Part shown: positions 9,867 through 18,800 of the stretch, one piece after another
How the letters are laid out: each line of letters starts with the position of its first letter
How positions within the stretch are numbered: the first letter of the stretch is position 1
From: an uncultured Rikenellaceae bacterium
Lineage (GTDB): Bacteria; Bacteroidota; Bacteroidia; Bacteroidales; Rikenellaceae
Direction: 5' to 3'
Length of the DNA: 64,000 nt
NCBI GenBank assembly: GCA_944325305.1
Contig: CALUZO010000010.1
Coordinates: forward strand, 124,001 to 188,000
Program-made: the position numbers and the translations under genes
The notes under the pieces: model-generated
The model's database searches: none
What the model saw: only the letters and a program-made list of their open reading frames with translations
What the model was told of the DNA's origin: nothing

Positions 9867-10565
9867 ATGAGCAAAAGCCCGGACATAAAATGGTATGACG
9901 ACCGGATAGAATACCTTTCCGGATTCATGACACCAGAGCGCGCAGAGACACTGCGTTCGGTGCTCGACAATCGTACGCGCTATATGGCCATCTGCATGGA
10001 GAACACGTTTCATCCACAAAACGCCTCAGCCCTTGTACGCCACTGCGATGCGTTCGGAGTACAGGACATATACACCATCGAAGAGCTCTGCAAGTTCAAA
10101 CCGAACGTAAACATAGTTCGCGGGACAGACAAATGGGTGACATTCCGCCGTCACGGATCGACAACAGAAGCGCTGAAAGCCCTGCGTTCGGCCGGATACC
10201 GCATAATCGCCACAACCCCCCACCGATGCAGCGCCACTCCCGAAACTCTGGACATCGAAGCCGGCCCGTTCGCGCTCGTCTTCGGAACTGAACATGCAGG
10301 GATCAGCGATGAGACATCACGTGCCGCAGACGAATTCCTGCAGATCCCCATGCACGGTTTTGTGGAGAGCCTCAACGTTTCGGCCTCGGCGGCAATACTG
10401 ATATACATGCTCTCGCAACGTATAAGACAAAGCAATGTAGCATGGAACCTCTCCGACGAAGAGAAGGCACTGTTACTGTTCGAATGGATGCGGCGGTCGG
10501 TAAAAGACGCCGACCGGATCCTCGCTAAATTCGAAACACAGAAATCGCCGACCTCTTCACGATAA
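9867..10565 (+). CDS. trmH: SpoU/TrmH family tRNA 2'-O-methyltransferase
   Basis: A 232-residue SPOUT methyltransferase. The N-terminal substrate-recognition motif NTFHPQNASALVRHCDAFG is close to the TrmH signature, whose Arg is catalytic. The C-terminal knot motifs are FALVFGTEHAGIS and IPMHGFVESLNVSASAAI, which bind S-adenosylmethionine. TrmH methylates the ribose of G18 in tRNA. Assignment to TrmH rather than another SpoU member rests on the N-terminal motif and the lack of an extra RNA-binding domain. It begins 115 bp after rsgA. Confidence 0.85.
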   Translation: MSKSPDIKWYDDRIEYLSGFMTPERAETLRSVLDNRTRYMAICMENTFHPQNASALVRHCDAFGVQDIYTIEELCKFKPNVNIVRGTDKWVTFRRHGSTTEALKALRSAGYRIIATTPHRCSATPETLDIEAGPFALVFGTEHAGISDETSRAADEFLQIPMHGFVESLNVSASAAILIYMLSQRIRQSNVAWNLSDEEKALLLFEWMRRSVKDADRILAKFETQKSPTSSR

Positions 10566-10686
10566 CGCACGGATAACGGGGCAAGGCATTCCCGGAATCA
10601 TGGCCAGGCACTGATAATCGGCAAGAAAAGATCCAAGAACCGGACAAACGACACAACGCACAAACAACAACCATAAAAGTATCGTA

Positions 10687-11877
10687 ATGAATACTTTACG
10701 AAGCAGATTCCTGCAACACGTAGGACAGACATCGCCTTCGCCCATGATGGTCGAGGTGGAACGGGCGGAAGGAGTATTTTTTTACTCTCCCGACGGCAAA
10801 CGCTATTACGACCTGATCGCCGGGGTCACAGTCAACAATATCGGGCATGCCAACCCGGCAGTGATCGAAGCCGTGCAGAAACAGGTCGCCGACTACATGC
10901 ACGTGATGGTCTACGGAGAGATGATAGAACGACCTCAGGTCGAATACGCAACCAAAATAGCATCGCTGCTGCCGGAAGGACTGGAATCGGTCTACTTTCT
11001 CAACTCCGGGAGCGAAGCCATCGAGGGGGCCCTCAAACTGGCAAAACGTTACACCGGACGGACAGAACTCATATCGTGCCACAACGCCTATCACGGATCG
11101 ACGCACGGATCGCTGTCGGTCATGGGCAGTGAAGAGTATAAAAATGCTTTCCGACCGCTGATGCCCGATACCCGACTCATAAATTACAACGATTTCGCAG
11201 ACATAGAACTAATAACCACGCGAACGGCAGCCGTACTCGTGGAGCCGGTACAGAGCGAATCCGGCGTACATTCTCCCGCGCCGGGCTATCTGGAAGCCTT
11301 GCGACGCCGCTGCGACGAAACGGGGACGCTGCTCATATTCGACGAGATACAGACCGCTTTCGGACGTGTCGGAGAAATGTTCGCAACCCTAAAGTACGGC
11401 GTAACCCCCGATATCATATGCCTTGCAAAAGCATTCGGAGGAGGGATGCCGCTCGGCGGATTCGTTTCTTCCAAAGAGATCATGGATACGCTGACCGTAA
11501 ACCCTGCGCTCGGTCACATAACTACGTTCGGGGGACATCCGGTATGTTGCGCAGCAGGACTCGCAGCGCTTAATTTCACGCTCGACAACAACCTTGCCGA
11601 GCGTGCCGAACCGCTTGGTTCTCTTTACGAATCGTTTGTAGGCCAGCACCCGGCAGTGGTGGAGATCCGACGGGCAGGACTGCTCATAGCTGTGGAGTTG
11701 GGTTCGAGCGAGCTGATGTTCCGAGCAATGGAAGAGCTCACAAAACGCGGCATATTGTCAGACTGGTTTCTGTTCTGCGACACGGCTTTCCGCATATCGC
11801 CACCGTTGACCATTACAGAAGAACAGGTGCGCGACAGCGTACGGATAATCCTCGAAGCACTCGACGCCATAAAATAG
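10687..11877 (+). CDS. PLP-dependent class III aminotransferase
   Basis: 396 residues with the class III (fold type I) signature LLIFDEIQTAFGRVG...CLAKAFGGGMPLGGF. Asp219 contacts the pyridine nitrogen and Lys248 is the Schiff-base lysine. SGSEA (107-111) binds the cofactor phosphate, and the NAYHGSTHG region is typical. Class III members include acetylornithine, 4-aminobutyrate and diaminopelargonate transaminases. No arginine, biotin or polyamine gene lies nearby, so the substrate stays open. ATG start, 121 bp after trmH. Confidence 0.85.
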   Translation: MNTLRSRFLQHVGQTSPSPMMVEVERAEGVFFYSPDGKRYYDLIAGVTVNNIGHANPAVIEAVQKQVADYMHVMVYGEMIERPQVEYATKIASLLPEGLESVYFLNSGSEAIEGALKLAKRYTGRTELISCHNAYHGSTHGSLSVMGSEEYKNAFRPLMPDTRLINYNDFADIELITTRTAAVLVEPVQSESGVHSPAPGYLEALRRRCDETGTLLIFDEIQTAFGRVGEMFATLKYGVTPDIICLAKAFGGGMPLGGFVSSKEIMDTLTVNPALGHITTFGGHPVCCAAGLAALNFTLDNNLAERAEPLGSLYESFVGQHPAVVEIRRAGLLIAVELGSSELMFRAMEELTKRGILSDWFLFCDTAFRISPPLTITEEQVRDSVRIILEALDAIK

Positions 11878-12164
11878 CATGCCTTAGTTGCGCCCTATGG
11901 GGTTACATCAAACGAAGTGGGTCAATCGACGCACATCATTTACACACCACGACAATATTTCCATGCCACGGGAATTATCAAGGATAAGCGATCGGGACCG
12001 CCTGTTATAACGGAAGGCCGTTGCCGACACGCATAAGATCTATTTAACATTCAGATATCGGGGCACGGCGATCGGGGCACAGCCATGGCGGCACTGTCTG
12101 AAATCACGACATCAGACACAATGGAATGCTGATCGACACAAGGCACGACACAACAGACACCCGT

Positions 12165-12890
12165 TTAGAACACCTCCCTGAGTATCTGGACCGAACGTAT
12201 ATTGTTCATACTATCGAGATGATAGCCAAAATAGAGCAGCATCGCCTCAAGAAATGACGAACGACGTTCCCGTGAAAGTTTTATTCCGCCAAGTTCTTCG
12301 GGCCGTGTCTCCATGATGTCGGCAAGCAACGCTGTATCCTCCCGGCCAAGCATCAGACGATGGGACGGCATGACCGGCGTAAAAATGCCGTTCTGTATAT
12401 CGAACCAACTGCCGGCGACGTATTCGTTACCCGGATAAAAGCCCAGATGTGAACTCAACATCACCATAAACCAAAGATGAAAATTGGCTATCCCCTCACG
12501 CATGGAATCGAGTGCACCGACACTGTTCCACACGAAATCGAACAAGGGGCTGTCAGGTTCAGTCTCTTTAACAAACCTGTACAGTACCTCAGCCATGAAA
12601 AGCGAGATTGTACTCTTTCTGACATCGAACGGAACAGACATCAGCGGCACCTCCACGCGCGGTTCCCTCATACGGTGCATCTGCATCCTCGGCGACTCAT
12701 AGCCCTCGAATCCGAGCAGAAACATCGGCTGGAACAGAGCCGTCTTATTACCTCGCGACTTTCCTCCTCTCACCCCCTGCACTATGTAACTCTGCCGTCC
12801 AAGCATGTCGGTAAGCATAAAGACCACCATAGAGTTCTCGCCATAGCGCACAGTGTGGAGAACGATTCCCCGAGCTTTATAGCTTTTCAT
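12165..12890 (-). CDS. recO: DNA repair protein RecO
   Basis: A 241-residue protein with the RecO layout. The N-terminal OB-fold begins KARGIVLHTVRYGENSMVV and continues through a basic strand (GVRGGKSRGNK). It is followed by a helical domain (LFMAEVLYRFVKETEPD, LHLWF-like helices). RecO works with RecR and RecF to load RecA on SSB-coated gaps. The Zn-finger cysteines of some RecO proteins are absent, as in many Bacteroidota. It lies 46 bp after rdgB and probably shares its transcript. Confidence 0.9.
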   Translation of the reverse strand: MKSYKARGIVLHTVRYGENSMVVFMLTDMLGRQSYIVQGVRGGKSRGNKTALFQPMFLLGFEGYESPRMQMHRMREPRVEVPLMSVPFDVRKSTISLFMAEVLYRFVKETEPDSPLFDFVWNSVGALDSMREGIANFHLWFMVMLSSHLGFYPGNEYVAGSWFDIQNGIFTPVMPSHRLMLGREDTALLADIMETRPEELGGIKLSRERRSSFLEAMLLYFGYHLDSMNNIRSVQILREVF

Positions 12891-12936
12891 TCTATGACAT
12901 TTTCAAGAAAAAAACACTGCAAACACCTTATGCCAC

Positions 12937-13518
12937 CTATTCCGTGCAGGCTTTGAGGAAATCGGCAAGTTTAGCGACAGCTCTGCCTCGATGCGAAATG
13001 CCATTTTTTTCTGCTGCGCTCATTTGGGCAAACGTCGTATCATAACCTTCGGGAACAAATACAGGATCATAGCCAAAACCTTCCGATCCGGACCTCAACT
13101 CTGCAATATGCCCTCTGACCTCCCCTTCGAACAGGTACTCCTTTCCTTTGAGTATGAGAGCTATCACTGTGCGGAAGCGCGCCGAACGGTCGGCCGCACC
13201 CGCGAGATTTTCGAGCAGCAACGACATATTGGCTTCGGGGTCATGGCCGTCGGTAGCGTACCGCGCAGAATGCACTCCTGGCGCCCCGCCGAGCGCCGCA
13301 ACCTCGAGACCCGTATCATCGGCAAAACAATCCATACCGGTCCGTTCGTGGATATACCTCGCCTTTTGCAGAGCGTTGCCTTCGAGTGTGGGCTGCTCCT
13401 CGGGAATATCCTCCGTTATTCCGCAGTCGCGCGGGGTTGCCAACTCGAACGCGGGACCGAGAATCTGGTTCACTTCCTGCAGTTTATGGGAATTATTTGT
13501 CGCAAATATTATTTTCAT
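12937..13518 (-). CDS. rdgB: Non-canonical purine NTP pyrophosphatase (XTP/dITP diphosphatase)
   Basis: The 193-residue protein opens with IIFATNNSHKLQEV, the Ham1/RdgB substrate loop (T/S-x-N-x-x-K). It has the acidic motif FADDTGL (Asp67/Asp68) that holds Mg2+ and bases, and the FGYDPVF and SHRGRA motifs near the C-terminus. It hydrolyses dITP and XTP to the monophosphates, keeping deaminated purines out of DNA. A match to the promoter element lies about 90 bp upstream, and recO follows. Confidence 0.95.
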   Translation of the reverse strand: MKIIFATNNSHKLQEVNQILGPAFELATPRDCGITEDIPEEQPTLEGNALQKARYIHERTGMDCFADDTGLEVAALGGAPGVHSARYATDGHDPEANMSLLLENLAGAADRSARFRTVIALILKGKEYLFEGEVRGHIAELRSGSEGFGYDPVFVPEGYDTTFAQMSAAEKNGISHRGRAVAKLADFLKACTE

Positions 13519-13897
13519 CTCAGTTATTCGTCTTTAAGTTGAAAAAGCTCCTGTACCCTCACCTCAAAATACCGGACAAGGCAAATGGCACGTGGGATCG
13601 ACGGCACAAATTTAGCATTTTCTATCGTATTTATCGTTTTGAGTGTCACCACTACCGCAGCAGCCAACTGTCTGTCACCCAGGATATCTCAAGAAGCCTC
13701 GGAATCGTATTCCGGCACTCTAACAGCCTGAGGATGCCGTTCCCATAAACCAAAGATTCTTCAAGCCTAACGCAACGCGCCCGGCTCCAAATGTAACATA
13801 TGTTGCAGATTCAGGTGCAGAAACTTATAATATCAAACCTAAAAAATAGAGATTAGCTCCCGGAGAAACCAGACGTCTGTCACGGAGCATGGGAGTA
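13519..13897. other. Intergenic region upstream of rdgB
   Basis: About 380 bp between rdgB and the end of the HAD gene, both transcribed leftward. It holds the putative rdgB -7 element at 13607-13614. I see no other gene, RNA or clear terminator. Confidence 0.45.
13607..13614 (-). promoter_or_regulatory. -7 promoter element for rdgB-recO
   Basis: TAAATTTG on the minus strand fits TAnnTTTG about 90 nt before the rdgB ATG. No clear -33 element. Confidence 0.35.
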
Positions 13898-14746
13898 TCA
13901 TTTCGCGTGTTTATCTGGTCTGAGCTGCTCGAGCTGGTAGTCGGCATCGATTTTGTCTATGATGGTCTTCACAAGCGTATCTATTTCGCATCCTTCGGAA
14001 TAATCCGCCGGGCAGAAATAACTCACTCTCTTGTCCTTGACGAGTTTTTCCGACACGGCCTTGTTTTTCACCGAATCCGGTTTATACACGGCCACGGAGT
14101 GTCCTCCCTGCGCCTTGACAAGACGCATGCACGGCACATCGGTCGTTCCGTCGCCGAAATATATCATGTGACGGAACTGCACTGGCCGCAGCTCCTCGGG
14201 CAGGTATCGGTTCACCTCCTTGCTGTCGTAAACAGAGTCAACCCCCTTGTTTATCTTGAAAATGAACTGAGTTTTATTGGTGTAATTGACAGCAACAGCT
14301 GGCCAGTATGCCACACCGTCCACATCGTACAGAAACGAGCAGGCATAGATCTTCTTAAATTCATTAGCGATTGGCGATCCCTCTATCATCTCTTTCAATC
14401 CCGACGAGTTGATGTAATGCTCTATTTTTATGCCTCTTGCGGCGCCATAGGCGTTGATGCGCCCGAACCACTCTCTGACCCCTTTGTAGAGTTCGACTTT
14501 GGCGCCCGATGCGGCAAAAGCGTCACGTCGCAGGGACAACCCCCCGTTGCGCGCCTCATGAATCATCTTGTACATGTATGCCAGTATAGGGTCCGCATCC
14601 TGTTCGCGGGCCAGCCTTTCGCTTTCGAGCCAGAACTCTTTGTTGCTCTTGCCCACTGCCGGAATGAAATCGTACTCCTGCATATTACCTGGCGCAAGAG
14701 TTCCGTCGAAATCGTATATAAGCGCTACTGTGAGTTTTGCATCCAT
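13898..14746 (-). CDS. HAD superfamily hydrolase
   Basis: 282 residues from the ATG giving MDAKLTVALIYDFDGT. A 20-residue longer frame exists but adds nothing conserved. Motif I is YDFDGT (Asp12 nucleophile, Asp14 acid), motif II is INSSGL, and motif IV is IYFGDGTTDVPCM, so the HAD phosphatase core is complete. An insert of about 100 residues between motifs I and II forms a cap. Members of this subgroup are cytoplasmic phosphatases of unknown substrate. The gene appears monocistronic. Confidence 0.8.
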   Translation of the reverse strand: MDAKLTVALIYDFDGTLAPGNMQEYDFIPAVGKSNKEFWLESERLAREQDADPILAYMYKMIHEARNGGLSLRRDAFAASGAKVELYKGVREWFGRINAYGAARGIKIEHYINSSGLKEMIEGSPIANEFKKIYACSFLYDVDGVAYWPAVAVNYTNKTQFIFKINKGVDSVYDSKEVNRYLPEELRPVQFRHMIYFGDGTTDVPCMRLVKAQGGHSVAVYKPDSVKNKAVSEKLVKDKRVSYFCPADYSEGCEIDTLVKTIIDKIDADYQLEQLRPDKHAK

Positions 14747-15069
14747 CTCAAATATATAATGACCGACATAAAGGTAACGTTTTTCTATAAAATATTTATC
14801 TCTCATCGCACTTCTATTTCACACATTCTGCTGCCGCCACTACAGGTTACAAACTCGAAGAGCCAAACATCTCAAAAAGAAGAAAAATGGCCGACAATAT
14901 CGGACGAAAATCCATAACGGCATATCATTTGTTCCATTCTGTAAGCTCTACGACAACATCGACATCATGTTTAAAAAAGTATTTACTATCTTTGTTAACA
15001 TGTAAATCCCTTCTCGGGAAGTCAAAACAAACCCGACAGGCATAATATTCATTAAAACACTACACTGTT
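14747..15069. other. Divergent intergenic region (HAD gene / nitroreductase)
   Basis: This 320-bp spacer carries the promoters of two divergent genes. On the plus strand TATCTTTG (14987-14994) serves the nitroreductase. On the minus strand TATATTTG (14756-14749) abuts the HAD ATG too closely to be its promoter unless the start is further in. No gene seen. Confidence 0.4.
14987..14994 (+). promoter_or_regulatory. -7 promoter element of the nitroreductase gene
   Basis: TATCTTTG, a full match to TAnnTTTG, about 75 nt before the ATG. The -33 position has no TTG. Confidence 0.45.
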
Positions 15070-15597
15070 ATGAGATTCCGCGAGCTTGCTGCCAAGCGCC
15101 GCAGCGTCAGAAAATTCACCCAGGAGAAAATCAGCCAGGAGATCATCGATTCTCTGATAGAAACGACCCTGACAGCCCCATCTTCAAAAAATACACGTTC
15201 GACACGCATAGCATACAGCGACGATAAAATCGTACTCGCCAAAGTAGCGGCAATGCGCACTACGGGATCGGCTTTCGTAAAGGATGCTCCATTGGTGTTC
15301 TTCATAATGGGAGACGACTCCGTGACGGATCTGTGGCGCGAAAACTGCGCGATCTCCGCAACGATACTGCAATTCGCAGCCGAAGATTTGGGACTCGGCT
15401 CGTGCTGGGTCCATGTCAACGGACGCCCCTATTCCAGCGACGAACCGGAGGGCAAAACTGCGGAAGACTATCTCCGCCACGAAATACCGGCTCTTGCCCC
15501 CTATCGCATCCTTTGTGTAGTTGCCGTAGGCTATCCGGCTACTGAGACTCACCCCCACGCGCCGCACGACGATTCCGACAAGATTATCACGCTATAA
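15070..15597 (+). CDS. Nitroreductase family flavoprotein
   Basis: A 175-residue NAD(P)H-dependent FMN protein. The N-terminal RRSVRKFTQEKISQEIIDSL holds the Arg/Ser residues that bind FMN phosphate. The middle contains APSSKNTRS and an EDLGLGSCWVH segment typical of the family. The C-terminal CVVAVGYPA strand ends the fold. Such enzymes reduce quinones, flavins or nitro compounds; the physiological substrate is not predictable. It is shorter than E. coli NfsB (217), as is common for anaerobe members. It is probably monocistronic, with a long hairpin just downstream. Confidence 0.88.
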   Translation: MRFRELAAKRRSVRKFTQEKISQEIIDSLIETTLTAPSSKNTRSTRIAYSDDKIVLAKVAAMRTTGSAFVKDAPLVFFIMGDDSVTDLWRENCAISATILQFAAEDLGLGSCWVHVNGRPYSSDEPEGKTAEDYLRHEIPALAPYRILCVVAVGYPATETHPHAPHDDSDKIITL

Positions 15598-15618
15598 ATC
15601 AAAATACCTGTTCCAGGT

Positions 15619-15654
15619 ATTGCGAGGGCGATGCATTTGCATCGCCCTCGCAAT
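15619..15654 (+). terminator. Long hairpin after nitroreductase gene
   Basis: A perfect 17-bp stem with a 2-base loop, ATTGCGAGGGCGATGCA paired with its complement, starts 21 bp after the stop. There is no T-run, only ATTTAA, so it may act as a terminator or as a 3' stabilising stem. Confidence 0.6.
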
Positions 15655-15954
15655 ATTTAAGCTCCCGTCCAGACATATGAGGCCACAAAAGAGAGATGGG
15701 AAACATCATTGAGATATCTCATCACCGGACCTCCGGATGCAAAATGTCCGCACGACAACAAGATACACCCGACCGAAGCTACGATCAACACACTCCGGCC
15801 ATGACATCTCCGGACAGCATCTCTTCAATCCCTCCACACACACTCAAGATGATCGCGTCGCCATCGGCCAAAATCAGCACGGGAGCAAAGCATGCGACCA
15901 TGCCAAAAGCCGACGACAAAAAACATATGAGAATTTACGAATGATACTCTGCTG
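15655..15954. other. Intergenic region without convincing gene
   Basis: 300 bp between the nitroreductase hairpin and the end of the esterase gene. An 82-codon frame at 15696-15944 (+) has no recognisable domain and is not supported. No terminator is evident for the esterase transcript. Confidence 0.4.
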
Positions 15955-17235
15955 TCACTTCACCTGCGAGCGGAGCCATTTCCACGACTTGTCGTTCTGT
16001 TCGTTCGTTGTCCAATGGCCGGTGTGCGGTGCAAGAAGCAACTCACGAGGAGCTGTTATCACATTATATGCCGCGAACATGGAGGTAGGCGGGCATACCA
16101 TATCATTATAACCAAACGAATAGAAACCGGGGGCCTTTACTCTGCGAGCGAAGTTCACTACATCGTAATAATATGTTGTTTCGACACGTTCCTTAGTGTC
16201 CATGTGCCCGTTACGGAAAAGGTGCGGCCACCCTCCTGCCCGTCCGAACTTATACCCCACAAGGTCGCAAAGAGCCGGATAATTGGCTGCGAGTGCGGTA
16301 ATACGGTCATCGAGCCCGGCTGTCACTATGGAAAGCGCCCCGCCCTGGCTTCCGCCGCGAACGAACATATTCCTCCCATCATACTGCTCGAGCGAAGCAA
16401 GAAAATCTACGGCACGTATGCAGCCGAGATACACACGCCGGTAATAATATTCATTCTTGTCGTCAAGTTTCGAGTACATATAATTATTGAGAGCTCCTCT
16501 GTCGAGGTCATCATAGACCTGCTGCGGCATATCTACCGGAATACCGTGAATGCCGATGGTAAAGGTAACGAATCCTCCTTCAGCCGTTCCCACGTCACCC
16601 CAGTAAGAACGTACGCCCGCACCCGGAACATTAAGTATGGCCGGATATTTGCCCGGTTTCTTAGGCACTGAAAGTATCCCGTAGATCCGCGAATTGCCTA
16701 CATTCTGAATGCTCACATGGTAAACATCCGCTTTTGAGGTACATCTTTCGGGCATTAGAGTCATTACAGGGTTCATATCCACCCTGGCGAGACTCGCCTT
16801 GGCTTCGTTCCAGAACTTATCGAAATCATCCGGATTTGTCGTCACGGGCTCTATCTTGTCGGGGTCTATCCCTGCCGTGGCCATTCCGTCGTAGTTATAT
16901 CCCTCATAGCTGAACCTCACGACGCATCGCAAAAACAGAGGTTTGTCGAATTTTCCGGCATCGATCACGGCCTTGCCGTTCTTGATCTTGACTTTGTCTT
17001 TCTTGTAATACGGCAGCATATCCTCGGACAACTCGTAGGTCACCTCTACATCGTCCATCGGAACGTTGAATTTAATGAGCGACACATTGAATTTTACCTG
17101 CTCGCCGCACTTGTATGTCCAGTCGGCATGTTCGGGTGCGACATCCACCTGCACGAAATTCTGTGCGGCAGCCCGGGAAACAAACACGATCACCGCCATG
17201 GCGGCCATCGTCAATATTCGTCTTAAAAGTTTCAT
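15955..17235 (-). CDS. Secreted acetylxylan esterase-like alpha/beta-hydrolase (AXE1/cephalosporin-C deacetylase family)
   Basis: 426 residues with a signal peptide (MKLLRRILTMAAMAVIVFVSRAAAQ, cleaved about residue 25). An N-terminal beta-sandwich (about 28-125) precedes the AXE1 hydrolase domain. The nucleophile is Ser296 in RGGSQGG. Asp378 (FGYNDMVCPPTS) and His407 (APHTGHW) complete the triad. DKFWNEAKASLA is the family's domain-start motif. The family removes acetyl groups from xylan or other polysaccharides in the periplasm or outside the cell. No other xylan gene is adjacent. Confidence 0.88.
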   Translation of the reverse strand: MKLLRRILTMAAMAVIVFVSRAAAQNFVQVDVAPEHADWTYKCGEQVKFNVSLIKFNVPMDDVEVTYELSEDMLPYYKKDKVKIKNGKAVIDAGKFDKPLFLRCVVRFSYEGYNYDGMATAGIDPDKIEPVTTNPDDFDKFWNEAKASLARVDMNPVMTLMPERCTSKADVYHVSIQNVGNSRIYGILSVPKKPGKYPAILNVPGAGVRSYWGDVGTAEGGFVTFTIGIHGIPVDMPQQVYDDLDRGALNNYMYSKLDDKNEYYYRRVYLGCIRAVDFLASLEQYDGRNMFVRGGSQGGALSIVTAGLDDRITALAANYPALCDLVGYKFGRAGGWPHLFRNGHMDTKERVETTYYYDVVNFARRVKAPGFYSFGYNDMVCPPTSMFAAYNVITAPRELLLAPHTGHWTTNEQNDKSWKWLRSQVK

Positions 17236-17351
17236 ATATGAAGTTTTAGGTTAGATTAAATGCTCTGCCGAGCGCAATTTCAAATATAATCATTTTTCAC
17301 ACGACGTATCTATCCCCGACCGACATTGTTCATACATATCCATACAAGACA

Positions 17352-17375
17352 AAAGGCGGAGAATTCTCCGCCTTT
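17352..17375 (-). terminator. Terminator of panC-panD
   Basis: A perfect 24-base palindrome centred on GAATTC (AAAGGCGGAGAA and its complement), 26 bp beyond the panD stop on the minus strand. The minus-strand tail is CTTTTGTC. Confidence 0.7.
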
Positions 17376-17401
17376 GATTTAGCTACCATTACGATTCGGG
17401 G

Positions 17402-17761
17402 TTACTTCACAAGTTTATTTGTTTTGGTATCGGGAAATACCACCCACGGACGGAATGTTTTGGCCTGGTCGAAATCCATCCGGCAATAAGAAATGATGAT
17501 AACCACATCACCCACTTGTGCCCGACGGGCTGCCGGACCGTTCAGGCAAACGCAACCGCTGCCGCGTTCTCCCTTGATGATGTAAGTTTCGAGCCTCTCG
17601 CCGTTATTCGCATTGACCACCGAAACCTTTTCGCCGGCAATCATATTCGCGGCATCGAGCAGATCCTCGTCGATAGTGATGCTACCGACATAATTCAGGT
17701 CGGCCTGGGTGATCGACACCCGGTGGATCTTGGACTTCAGTACTTCAATTTCCATTTTCAT
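17402..17761 (-). CDS. panD: Aspartate 1-decarboxylase
   Basis: A pyruvoyl enzyme that makes beta-alanine for pantothenate and CoA. The 119-residue proenzyme has the self-cleavage site in NYVGSITID (Gly26-Ser27, where the serine becomes the pyruvoyl group). Arg and Tyr residues typical of the site follow ([18 protein letters not shown]). Its ATG overlaps the panC stop as ATGA, so the two are translationally coupled. A second ATG two codons in is equally possible. Confidence 0.95.
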   Translation of the reverse strand: MKMEIEVLKSKIHRVSITQADLNYVGSITIDEDLLDAANMIAGEKVSVVNANNGERLETYIIKGERGSGCVCLNGPAARRAQVGDVVIIISYCRMDFDQAKTFRPWVVFPDTKTNKLVK

Positions 17762-18594
17762 ACGAAACGTATATTGTCGATGAGCCGCACATTGCCTGCA
17801 CGAACGGCAGCACAGCCCTGTATCGCCTCACTGTCTTTCCAATTTTCGACCTGCATCATGGTGAGGGCGTCGACTATTTTGAAATATATCACCTCCAACA
17901 ACGGGTTGGAGTTAATTTTTTCCGTTACGAATTCTTCAACTTCGGCTGGTGTCATCTCACCCATTTTTTCCACCCCTGCCTTCATTGCTCTGTAAATATC
18001 GGGTGCCGCAGCTCTGTGTTCCGGAGTAAGCAGTGCGTTGCGCGAACTCATGGCAAGACCGTCGGCCTCTCTGACTATCGGACAAGGGACTATCTGCGGA
18101 CTTTGATCCAATCCTTCGCACATGGCCTTTACGATAGCGATCTGCTGGAAGTCCTTCTCTCCGAAGAAAGCTTTTGCCGGTCTTACCAATGCGAAGAGTT
18201 TGCTTACAACCTGTGCAACGCCGTTGAAGTGTCCGGGCCTCGTGGCACCTTCCATAACCTTATCCAGTTGACCGAAGTCGAACACCCTCGTATCCGGTTC
18301 CGGATACATCTCCTTTACATCGGGCATAAAAACAATATCTGCGCCAGCCTTCTCAAGCACTATCAGATCGTTTCGCTCGTCGCGTGGATAGTTTTCGAGA
18401 TCTTTGGGATCGTTGAACTGTGTCGGATTTACAAACACGCTAACGACGACCGTATCGCATTCTTCTTTCGCACGCTTCACCAACGAGAGGTGTCCTGCAT
18501 GCAAAGCGCCCATAGTAGGCACAAACCCCAACCGGCTCCTGTCCACCTTATCAAGGCATTCATTCAATTCTGAGCGGGTTCTGACCGTTTTCAT
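17758..18594 (-). CDS. panC: Pantothenate synthetase
   Basis: PanC joins pantoate and beta-alanine with ATP. The 278-residue protein has [14 protein letters not shown] (His32 and His35 form the nucleotidyltransferase HxGH-type motif), the FVNPTQFN motif, and the C-terminal [12 protein letters not shown] motif corresponding to KMSKS. It is immediately upstream of panD, which supplies one of its substrates. The promoter element TAACTTTG lies about 40 nt before the ATG. Confidence 0.97.
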   Translation of the reverse strand: MKTVRTRSELNECLDKVDRSRLGFVPTMGALHAGHLSLVKRAKEECDTVVVSVFVNPTQFNDPKDLENYPRDERNDLIVLEKAGADIVFMPDVKEMYPEPDTRVFDFGQLDKVMEGATRPGHFNGVAQVVSKLFALVRPAKAFFGEKDFQQIAIVKAMCEGLDQSPQIVPCPIVREADGLAMSSRNALLTPEHRAAAPDIYRAMKAGVEKMGEMTPAEVEEFVTEKINSNPLLEVIYFKIVDALTMMQVENWKDSEAIQGCAAVRAGNVRLIDNIRFV

Positions 18595-18631
18595 ACCACT
18601 TATTTGCTTTATAACTTTCCGTTACGCCGGG

Positions 18632-18639
18632 CAAAGTTA
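18632..18639 (-). promoter_or_regulatory. -7 promoter element of panCD
   Basis: TAACTTTG on the minus strand, a full match to TAnnTTTG. No TTG at the -33 spacing. Confidence 0.45.
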
Positions 18640-18681
18640 GAAATTAGAAAAGAAATAACCTTACGTTTTCTACAAAAAGTC

Positions 18682-18689
18682 TATCTTTG
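18682..18689 (+). promoter_or_regulatory. -7 promoter element of the M49 peptidase gene
   Basis: TATCTTTG, a full match to TAnnTTTG, about 110 nt before the ATG, in the divergent spacer shared with panCD. Confidence 0.45.
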
Positions 18690-18800
18690 TCTTCGCACAC
18701 AAAACGAGTTTGGAACGATAAATGCTGTTCCAATAACTTCCTGGCGGCATTTCGAGACCGCCATCCGAACAGTCATCGCAGCATATAATTATTGACAATC

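Noticed and set aside
15696..15944. An 82-codon frame between the nitroreductase and esterase genes
   Set aside because: Low-complexity Ser/Pro/Lys composition, no start context and no domain.
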